Below, in pieces: positions 35,131 through 44,213 of a stretch of DNA of 64,000 nucleotides. This stretch comes from Hirundichthys speculiger (taxonomy: Eukaryota; Chordata; Actinopteri; Beloniformes; Exocoetidae), in assembly GCA_018398805.1 (NCBI GenBank), contig JAGFBZ010000258.1, positions 1,488,001 through 1,552,000 on the forward strand, in the 5' to 3' direction. Within the stretch, counting starts at the first letter, position 1, and each line of letters starts with the position of its first letter. Under the pieces are notes generated by a model. It was given only the letters and a program-made list of their open reading frames with translations, ran no database searches and had not been told where the DNA came from. The position numbers and the translations under genes were made by a program.

Positions 35131-36942
35131 ATGCTATGGATCAGTGAGTTTTTTTTTTTTCAACAAAACCTGACAACAGTTTTTCACTGGTGTTCCTGTT
35201 TCACTGCACAACATTTTGAAGGTCTTTGTTGATACTAGTCTGGTTGTCACTATACGTCACATGTTTCATTTCTCTCATTGGTTTGATGCTTATTCAAAGG
35301 AGTAACCAGTTTCTTTTGCATACATTAGTTATGTGCCCTGGAAACCAAAGTCTAATCTGTAGAATCAGAAAAATACTTTGTAATGAAAAAGAAAAGAGTT
35401 TAGGATAGCTGGCTAAGTTAAACAATATCAGCTTCGTATCTGCAATCAAACTTCTTCAGGTTTGTGCCCTACTATCTTGAACATACTCTCTATAAAGGTG
35501 AGATCCCACAATAACACTGTAAAACATTCCCTGTCCTGCTTTTACTGAGCAAGTTTCATGTTGATAAACCACACCGACTGTATGTTATCGATGAAAGCCT
35601 TCTATTGCAGGTAAAAATGAGCTGCTCTTTTGCAACTCCAGTTAAACTTATGCTACTTTTTATTATTGAAAAAAAAAGTTTGTTTCCTTTCCTTTAAACT
35701 GAAGTAGCTCTCTTTTTATACTACAGATGTGTTTGTACATGTTTGAAGTTGACGGGTAACCTACACAAGCACAACAGCACAGATTTTGCGGCTGAAAACT
35801 ACAACCTCATGCCTATCATGTTTAAAGGTCTTAGAATCAATGATACCCCACAGGGACATTTGTCAAGTCAACAAAAAAAGTCTGAAAAAAAAAAAACCCA
35901 ACAAAAACACAATTACACTCAGAGAGAACAAGAGCAGGTATATTGTTATTTTGTTAATGGCTGCAGTGTCTGGAAAAGTTTCTCTCCTGCAGTCCTTTAA
36001 TCCTAACAACAGAACAAAACTGACCCTGAGGACAAAACACGGAACTGCTGAGCAGTGTTCAATAAGGCATTTCAGTGGAACAAAGACAGCGAAGACCTTT
36101 ATAAAGGGGAGACTAAACAAATACTCCACAAGTGCATGACTCAACACAAAAGTGACAGCTCCACAGGTCAAAACTCAGCAGCCCACCAACTCTCAAAGAC
36201 TAAAAAAAAAAAGATCCCTTTGAGAACAATCATGCCCTCCCCAGACAGTTTTATGACCTTTGCACCTTGATTTATATGACCTTAACATTTCCCATCATGT
36301 TGAGGGGATGTCAGAGACCACCAAGGTGACCCCGCAGAAGCCTGCCTGCTAGACCTGGAACTCCTCGGCACAGGAGGAAGGAAGATTCATGGGTGAGAGT
36401 TGAAATGTCTTTATAAGCACAAAAGAAGTCCAGTTGCCTTCTACCTGACCTTTTTGGACCATCTAATTTCACCTGACCATGTTTTGTTTTCCTGTAGATG
36501 GGATAAGAGATGGATTTACACAGCCAGTGAGTCAGTGGTGGTAATAGTTTTCACCCTGTAGGCACTACAAATATACAACAAAATGTGACCAGAGATTATT
36601 AAACAAGAGAAACTGAACCACCCAGTAAAATCAATTCTTCTCTAATGGTAAGATTTCAGTCATTAACTAGACCACAACTTGCAAACTTAATGGTGTTGGA
36701 TCATGAATCAAAACATCAGTTTAATATTCCAGCTGTGTTGTGGAATAGAAATTGATTAAAACCTTGTTAATCTGGGTGTTAACAGCTTTCTGATTTATGT
36801 GAAAGCTCAATTTTAAAGTCATTTAAAGTGAGGACTTTCAACAACCAAGGCCTTTATAAAATGGCTTATTTTGTTGAACAGAATTATCAGTGGAACAAGG
36901 ATAGGGCAGTAGGAAAAAGGAAACTTGACTGAGAAATCTAAC

Positions 36943-37121
36943 CTCATATTTCTTCTGACGTCCTGTCCATACAGGAAGTGCTCCTGGCTGATGATGATGA
37001 AATGAGTCGGGAGCTGATCGGACTGGTTCTTGCTAATGGTGAGAACAGGGTAGCCCATTTGTAGAGTCCACCTGTCCATCATCTCTCCAATGTCGATATC
37101 CCGCCCTTCTGAACGCATGGC
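36943..37121 (-). CDS. trhde: trhde exon e: MMDRWTLQMGYPVLTI
   Basis: This 179 nt exon enters in phase 0 and leaves carrying two bases. It reads AMRSEGRDIDIGEMMDRWTL, then QMGYPVLTISKNQSDQ, and later HFIIISQEHFLYGQDV. The M(D)xWTxQxGYPV motif is the hallmark of the start of the M1 beta-sandwich domain. The acceptor is TTAAAAG and the donor ATGAG|GTTAGA. The 521 bp intron to exon d shows nothing recognisable. Confidence 0.95.
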
Positions 37122-37643
37122 CTTTTAAACAACAATCAGACAACATCATATTTAGATAAATCATTAAAGAGGACATGAACCTCCTTGACTCCTCACCAAT
37201 GGTCTGATTATGGGTTAACCAATAACCAGTTTATTGGCAATTAGCAAAAGACCACTGATCTTTTTGCTAACCCGTGATTTAATTGGTTGCCATTCAATCA
37301 AAAAGCAGTTTTGGTGCCAAAAAACTAACAATAACAAAGGTGACTCCATTTAAACTTTAAATAGACATGGAAGCCAAGCCTGCAGTCCCTCACGTTACCA
37401 TGGCAACACAATTTTTCCTTCATCAAATCAATCTTGACGAGCATCTCTCCGGCCTTCATTAGGATCATACCCAATTAACAGCTTGACTGAGTCAATTTGA
37501 TATTCCATCCCCAAAGATCAAAATTTTGGAACAATTACAGGATTACTGCTCTGCTTTAAAGCCTTTAAGCTATGTGATGATTATGCTTCAAATACCAGAT
37601 ACAGACATAGAGATGAACTGCCAGATACAGACATACAGATTAC
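37122..37643 (-). other. trhde intron d-e (522 bp)
   Basis: A short local repeat 'ccagatacagacata' occurs twice near 37595-37635. Otherwise nothing recognisable is present. Confidence 0.85.
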
Positions 37644-37709
37644 CTGAGACAGTTTGCTCCACAGGTCGTCTCTGGCTGCATTGCTGTACATGTGACTCAG
37701 CAAATAATC
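37644..37709 (-). CDS. trhde: trhde exon d: DYLLSHMYSNAARDDLWSKLSQ
   Basis: This exon of 22 codons (66 nt, phase 0/0) reads DYLLSHMYSNAARDDLWSKL plus SQ, the M1 'YL..H.Y.NA...DLW..L' segment leading out of the catalytic domain. The acceptor is TTTACAG and the donor CTCAG|GTAATC. It lies 11.85 kb from exon c; that intron holds the young LTR retrotransposon. Confidence 0.95.
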
Positions 37710-39439
37710 CTGTAAAGCACAACAAAAAATAGATTTCCCAACTCATCATGTGACAGGAAACTGTGACAGGCTTTAACCGGCTTTAAGTGTGACAGTATAT
37801 ACTTAAAATTTACTCTCAAGATCACCAGTGGAACACCAAGCAGGCCGTATTACACCTATTTAAACATCCATGAGCTAAATCATTAAGAGCACCCAGTGAC
37901 TAAGATATATTCAAAACGGCACAGCAAAAGCATCACCAGTTAAGGGATGCGAAGGAAGTAATATTCAGGCAGGTAAGAGTGTCAGATTTCCTGGTAATTT
38001 GCAAGGATTTTCTATCATAGCTGGTGTTGGCGAGTGTCAAGTAGGCAGAGAGATTGGTTTGTAGAACGCATTTCATAGTCAAAGTCCCCTCAAAGTGCTT
38101 TTGAATTTGAACAATCTCAATTTGAAGAAATTGCTCTTTTTTTCTTTGTGTAAAATGGCATCACCGAGAAATACTGTCTATGGATCTTAGCAGGCAACAC
38201 ACAGCTGCAGAGCTATGACTCATTTATCATGATGAGCACCCTTTACTGTTTTAGGAAAGTATTTACACGAGGATCAAAGTTATCTGTTTTGTTTATTCAC
38301 TTCATGCTCATTTACTGAGCTACAATATCACATTACAGCACTGAAACAAAGTGCTGCCAGTTGTAATAACACGGGTGCCATTATGCTTAGTTGCATTTGT
38401 ACAACATCCAGTGGCGGAGCCAGAAAATCTTTAATAACGGTGGCCAGACTGAGACAATTACACTCACATTAACTGATACCTCATTACTGTTTTTCTTGCG
38501 TGGCCCATAGTAGCAGAGTATATAATTTACTATTTATGTTCACTGTTATTTACATAGAGATGTAGAAGTCCACCATGCTTATGTAACCTTTAGTTGATCA
38601 AATGGGAGTGCTTTCTCATGTTAAGCTTTATGAACTGCTGATAAAAGTAATGAGAATTTTACATTTAATGCAACTGACAGTGTCGACTGTTAGCTGTATG
38701 TTGTGCTCACAGGGAAGACTACCTGGTGACCATGGCCACCCCTTCAGCTCCACCGCTGGACAAACGGACAAGACCTTGACACTCCGGCCTCGATCGTACA
38801 CTTCCCACTAGCTGCTACCCACTAGCCGCTGCCCGGAAATTGCGGTTATAGGAACCTCCGCTAACCGCTAATGCAATCTTCCGCTCCCTAAAGCTGCTAC
38901 CCATTATGCCGACTCCCTTCCTCACTTTGTGGGTGTGGCAATTCTGTTATACGTTTTCCATTTTGTTGTTTGGATTTCACTGAAGTACACTCAAGAACTT
39001 TTTCTGACATTCTTTAGATCTCTCCTGGTCATGAGAAGAGACTGTTCTTACAGGGACTTTTCATTTGAAAGAGTCTCGATGAGCTAAATGCTCAGTACGT
39101 GCACTGTCTAAAATACAAGTGAGCGAACAAACGGTATATACCTTTTCAAATGATCACGTCCCTTTTATACAAATTTGTTTTTAGTTTGAGTCACTTAATT
39201 GTGATAACTCCCCAAAAATGTGACTGCAATGCACTGAGGAAACGTTATGCTGGCACACTGCAACTTTCCCAGAGAAATCATATGCAGATTTTACCCATGT
39301 TATCCATGTGTTTATTTATCTTGTCTCATCATTTTTTATATGTATGTGTATGTCTTTGTGTTTGTGTGTATGAGCATGTGCAGTGGTGGGAGGAGTGTGT
39401 GGGCCCACCGCTGGTTGCGATGTGCCGGGGCTGGTGCTG

Positions 39440-39571
39440 CGGGAGGGATCTGTGTGTTTCATGATGCCGTTGATTATTTTGTTTTTACATTGTTAAGCAC
39501 TTTGTGCTGCATTTATTTGTATGAAAAGTGCTATATAAATAAAGTTTGATTGATTGATTGATTGATTGATT
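39440..39571 (+). repeat. LINE 3' terminus with (GATT)n tail
   Basis: The sequence 'ttgttaagcactttgtgctg', 'aaaagtgctatataaataaa' is followed by six GATT units (39545-39571). This is the typical end of fish L2/CR1-type LINEs, whose short tandem tail seeds reverse transcription. Confidence 0.7.
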
Positions 39572-39954
39572 TCACTCTGTTTGCAATGCAGGTTTATGAC
39601 ATTCTTGTTAAAAATGAATATGATTTAACAGCAACAAAGTTATTCACCTTTAACTGGTGCATCGAGTAGCTTCTCATGACAAAAATAACCATACCAGAAG
39701 ACATATCCCCTGGTCGAGGAAAACATGTTACTCTGGTTCAGAACGGTCAAATCATTTGTGTGTACCAAGGGAACAAAATTGGGTTGAGAACTGTCAAATG
39801 CATTATCTAAAACCTTGAAGGACGGTAATGAATCCTCGTCTTCCAGGAAGGAATGTGACCGAGGAAAAATATGAACTGAACTGTAACTGAACTGAGGTGG
39901 GAAGCTTCTCAGTACTGCCTGTTCTGTCCTTTTTGCAGCATAGAGAAGCACTGT

Positions 39955-40085
39955 ACGATCCATCCATCCATTATCCAAACCCCCTTATATCTTATTTAGG
40001 GTCAGAGGGTTTAGCTGGAGGGTGTCTTGGCCATCTTTGGGCGAAAGGACGGGGTACACCCTGTACAGGTCACAAGGCCCTTCCC
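39955..40085 (+). repeat. Fragment of the 34780-type repeat
   Basis: The stretch has 'gatccatccatccattatcc', 'tttagggtcagagggttt', 'gcgaaaggacggggtacacc' and 'ctgtacaggtcacaaggccc'. It is diverged from the copy at 34780. Confidence 0.65.
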
Positions 40086-40494
40086 ATGCAGCTACAAAAT
40101 CAGTCCATGGAAAACCCGTGAGTGGCGTCACAGAGGGTTTGTTCCATCATTATACTGTTTATGGTTGTTACATTGCATCATTTACTAATTAATGCCATAG
40201 TGAATGTGTGCTGTAATCAAAAATGGCCAGGCAGTGTATTTGAGGATATAAAATAAGCTTGAAATATCAAACACTCCAAGAAAAGGATTTTCAAGCTAAG
40301 AAAAGCTTGCATAAGTAAATATTATGTAAAGCAATGCATTCATGTAATTAGTGTTTGCATAAAACTCAGTCAATTGGCTCTGTTCTGTTGGTTCTGCAAA
40401 GTGAATACCATTGGGTTTATGTCGTTTCACTAGAAATAAAGATGATTTGACAGAGTTGATCAGAATGAATGTAAAGTAATAATATTTAGAATTA

Positions 40495-40705
40495 TAAGCT
40501 AGTATAAGCTAAGCCAGCTGAGGTAAAATAGCTAACTTGCGGTAACTGAAATAAGGTGGCTGTGGACGTGTTTCCAGGCTTGATTATTTCACCGGTTTAC
40601 AACATAGCACCCTGCAGTGGAAGGGGAAAAGAAGCTTCAAAAGCCTTCTTCAAAAAAATTGGTGATGTCACAGGCAGTTTGTCCAGTTCTTTTCACACAG
40701 TGATA
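40495..40705 (+). repeat. SINE-like dispersed repeat, copy 3
   Basis: Third copy: 'aagctaagccagctgaggt', 'aaaatagctaacttgcggta', 'aactgaaataaggtggctg', 'gacgtgtttccaggcttg', 'accctgcagtggaaggggaa', 'ggtgatgtcacaggcagttt' and 'tccagttcttttcacacagt'. The order is the same as in the other copies. It is non-coding and truncated relative to copy 1. Confidence 0.6.
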
Positions 40706-41589
40706 TGGTTATCACAAAAGAAAACATCAAGAACAGCAAAATATGACACCGAACAGGGACAGAGACAGCACTCCACCTCTGGCTTGTCTGTCATTTGTCA
40801 CGGTGTCAACAAAGCTTGATAAGAAGTAGAAACTAAAATGGGCACACAGTCTGTTTGTGTGTTCGATTCTATCACTTTCACTAAACCTGACACAAAGATA
40901 TAACGAACAACTAACACGCACAGGGATGCCGATCTTGATTCCAACAGCAAACAGATTTAACAGCATGAACAATTTCATTAGAAGAAATGTGTCTGCAGGA
41001 AATGTGAGAGAAAAGGCGACAGATTTGGTGTTGCGAGCACAGTTTGGTCGTCTGTTAATGAGACCTTGTTATGCCATGTTCATCAGCACAGCAAACACTT
41101 CAAGTGCAACTTCAATTCTGCCGTCAGCTGCCTTTGCATTATCTTGTTATTTATTTTTCTTCCTGCATGTATCACTAAGTGTTAATTAGGAATTCATGCC
41201 ACTTTTGTGTCACGCAGAAGAACCCACAATTATCAGCCCCGGAGCACATCGACATTAAGTCTGTGGAAACTCGAAGCGTTGATAGAGCTCTTATGCATCT
41301 CACTCTGCAATCAGACAGAAGAAGGTAAACAAATATTGAATGCTTCATGTCTGCAGATGTCTGTTGTTCACAGGAATTAAGTGGTGTTATTATGGTTGTG
41401 CTTGACATCTGACGCTCTAACAAGTGACTGAGCTTCAGGTCATGTTGCTCGAGCTGCTGTCTGAAAATGGCGGCACCTGTGAAGGCCCGGACCTTCAGAG
41501 TGAAAACTTTCAGCGTGTAATTAAGATAAAAGATAGACACATTTATTTGTGAGGTACGTGTGGAAAAAGCAGGTAACTTTATTCATACT

Positions 41590-42830
41590 CCTTGTGGTTT
41601 TGGATGCTGTTGGGGTGAGTTGGTGTTGTTCAGCTCTATTAGGGGTCATTCTGTGATCTTTGTCTTTTTCTTCTGACATATGTGGGATGGTATGTCTTCT
41701 GGGTGTATTTTGGTGTCCTTGCCATTATTTTAAGTCTCTTTAATGGATAATTTGGTATTTCCTGTGGTTAAATTTTCTCTTTGCAGTATATTTATTTTAT
41801 GCCGTTGGTGTCTCTGTAATATCGTTTTGGTTTTGTTTTTGTGATCATTTTCTTTCCCTTTTATTGTTCTTCTGTATGTTTATGGCATCTTTTTGCAGGC
41901 CATTAAGTGTACTTATGAGGTTTACATTTGGGCTTAGTGTCTTTCTAAATAAGTAATATATAATAAAATATGTGTCTTTATGGGCAAAAATGTTGGTTGA
42001 TTTGACAGCCACAGTTTTTAACATAACCATGTACTTGGTTGCATAAACACACTACTTTCAACAAAGTAAACCAGTTGAAATCAGTTGAAATTGAACATTT
42101 CATAAGTGGAGCAGCTCTGAGAAATACATACTCAGCTAGATTTGTGACATCACGAGTTTGAATAATGCCATTTGAGAGTTCTGAGGTAATCTGCTTGTTT
42201 AAAGACATGCGTATTGCTACGTAAAGCAGCCGTTCCTCAGTGCTCATGGACCTGCTGGGACCCAGCGGTCACCGTTCGACACTTTTCAGAATTTTCCGCC
42301 ACCAGCTAAAGGAAAGATTTATCTGTTATTTTGGTGAGTGGCATAAAAAGATCAACTAAAAAAAACAAACAAACAATGCAAACAAGTGGAAGTTGTGTAT
42401 GTGACATACTTTAGCCAATAAATTGATTCCCTTCACGTGCATGTATATTGGGACGAAGAAAAGTCCAATTAAATGGCCTAATCAAGCCATAGCTGTTGTT
42501 CGATTACTTCTGTGCTAGTTACAGTTTGTCCATAATGAACAACATGAGTTGCATAAAACCCACCCCATGGGTTCTGTATGTTCTCTGCTCATTTCACGAG
42601 AAAGAATTTTTGAAAAGTAAACGGCTACTTTGGCACGCCTTTGAATTACACTGTATTGCCTGGAGCCAATCTTATTTAGTCTTTACCATCATTTGATGTT
42701 TCCCTGTGGTGGTTTTGGATGTCGTTTTAGATCTAGTGCTTTGGATGTGTCTTTTTATGGGTATTTTGCGTCTCCTGGGAGGGCATTTTGTTTCTGTGGT
42801 GACTTTGGTGTCATTTTGCAAGTCGAGCCT
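41590..42830. repeat. Degenerate tandem-type sequence in two patches (41590-41850, 42700-42830), and family B copy 2 (about 42280-42475)
   Basis: Both patches repeat words such as 'ttttggatg.cgtt', 'gtcttctgggtgtattttgg', 'tgtggt..ttttg' and 'gcgtctcc', an old 20-25 bp minisatellite frequent in fish. Between them lies the family B copy. No gene is present. Confidence 0.4.
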
Positions 42831-43231
42831 CTAACCCACAGCGCTATGACTGTCTGTATTTAACAACACAAACCACTGCAATTTCCTGCAGCTGTTTCAT
42901 TAGCTTGTGTTTTGGCCATTGTGGAAGTCCTCTCACTCCACAAAACTGTACAAAATGAGGCCCAATGATATTCTGTTGGACGTTTCATTTAGATTTTATT
43001 AAATCTTGGGAATGTTTTAACAACAAAGAGGCTACATCTGCCAAAGTCAACAACTTCTTATAAGGCAGTGTTGTGTATTAGTCATATTACAGTCTCTCTC
43101 TCTCACACACACACCTGTATTCTCCAGGTTCTCTAGCTGGATCAGCATTGTTTTATTTAGAACCAGGTTTTCAGCATGTTCCAGGTCACTGAAGGCTCTT
43201 CGACTGGAAAATCAGGACAGAGTGTGTCTAC

Positions 43232-43262
43232 GTGTGTGTGTGTGTGAGAGAGAGAGAGAGAT
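43232..43262. repeat. GT/GA compound microsatellite
   Basis: About eight GT units run directly into about eight GA units. Confidence 0.9.
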
Positions 43263-43966
43263 GGCAGTGGTAGGTCATGCAAATTTTATTTAGAGTAAAA
43301 AATATACTTTTCTACCTTCAGGTTAAATTTTATGACATCAATTAAACACTAACTACAAACTGACTTTTTCCATTTTTATGACATAGGGTATACTTTACTG
43401 TCTATAAAAAAGGCTTTCTGCTTCTGAAATCAACCGTGAAAGCCTGCTGAATGAAGAAATTCAACTTTATAATTTGAGCGGTTTTGGATATTTGGATTAT
43501 CATTTGAGAAAATTTGAATCATGCATATTGAAAGTCGTCGTTTTAAATGAGAGTTTTATTAGGAGCCAAGATGGGAAATGTAATTTTTGCAGGTGTGTCA
43601 CTATGTCATGCAGGTGGTTTGTTGGTAAGACGCCTACAGATTGAACAGTCTCTGCGTAGCTTTGACATTCGACATGTGGCAGAATACAGAACATTTTATT
43701 TCCAGAAAGGCACCAGCTTGCTTTTTCCAACCAGAGGTGGAGAGGAATGTAAAAAATTCTTCTCTTGTGGAAGTATATCTGTCATGGCCTGGGTCGGCCA
43801 TGGCAGCCCTGTGTGTGTCTGTGTCTGTCAAGTTGGCGTCTCTCCCTGTCTTTAGTGGTTCCTGTTTTACTTTGAAGGTCTGTCTTGTCTCTATTGTGTT
43901 CTGCTTTGCTTCCTTCCCCTCGTTACCTCTGATTCCCTGCACCTGCCTCTTGTCTGTTCCTCTGTG

Positions 43967-43974
43967 TATTTAAG
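43967..43974 (+). promoter_or_regulatory. TATA-like box of the 5' LTR
   Basis: TATTTAAG sits about 185 bp before the poly(A) signal, the expected U3/R arrangement. It is identical in the 3' LTR. Confidence 0.6.
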
Positions 43975-44151
43975 TCCTGTCATTTTCCCCTGTTCTCTGT
44001 GGGTCCATTGTCGTGACTACATGTTTGCAGTCTTGTTCGTTTTCCCTCCCGTCTCCTTGGAATATAAGTTAAGTTATGTTTTTGTATTTTTGTATTTTGG
44101 ACTATTGCAGTTTTGGACTTTGTGTTTGGATAGTGCCTTTTGTGTTTTGTT

Positions 44152-44157
44152 ATTAAA
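44152..44157 (+). terminator. Poly(A) signal ATTAAA in the 5' LTR
   Basis: ATTAAA is followed by a T/G-rich stretch (CCTTTTTGTTTTTG), consistent with LTR polyadenylation. The same signal is in the 3' LTR, where it would act. Confidence 0.6.
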
Positions 44158-44213
44158 CCTTTTTGTTTTTGAGATCTCCTGCTCTCTGGTCCTCCTTCAG
44201 TCCTCTGCAAACC

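Larger units (their letters stand above)
23042..36942 (-). other. trhde intron between exons e and f (13.9 kb)
   Basis: This is the largest complete intron. It contains a Rex1-like LINE tail (23880-24680), a fragment of another dispersed family (25235-25450) and a complete hAT-type element (25531-26273). It also holds a minus-strand LINE tail (30240-30440), a short dispersed repeat pair, decayed DNA transposons (31150-31425, 33595-34085), a hAT-like fragment (34085-34250) and a fish RTE/LINE-tail-type repeat (34780-35130). No supportable gene is seen in 26640-30230, 31430-33590 or 35140-36940. The purine-rich stretch 32690-33100 gives a misleading open frame. Confidence 0.8.

Noticed and set aside
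38395..38460. 'cagtggcggagccagaaa' as a transposon terminus
   Set aside because: It resembles a common hAT-like end, but I found no matching inverted end or target duplication nearby.
41175..41540. 121-codon minus-strand frame
   Set aside because: There is no similarity to TRHDE or any family I know, no splice sites at its edges and no repeat-protein signature. It is likely a chance frame.
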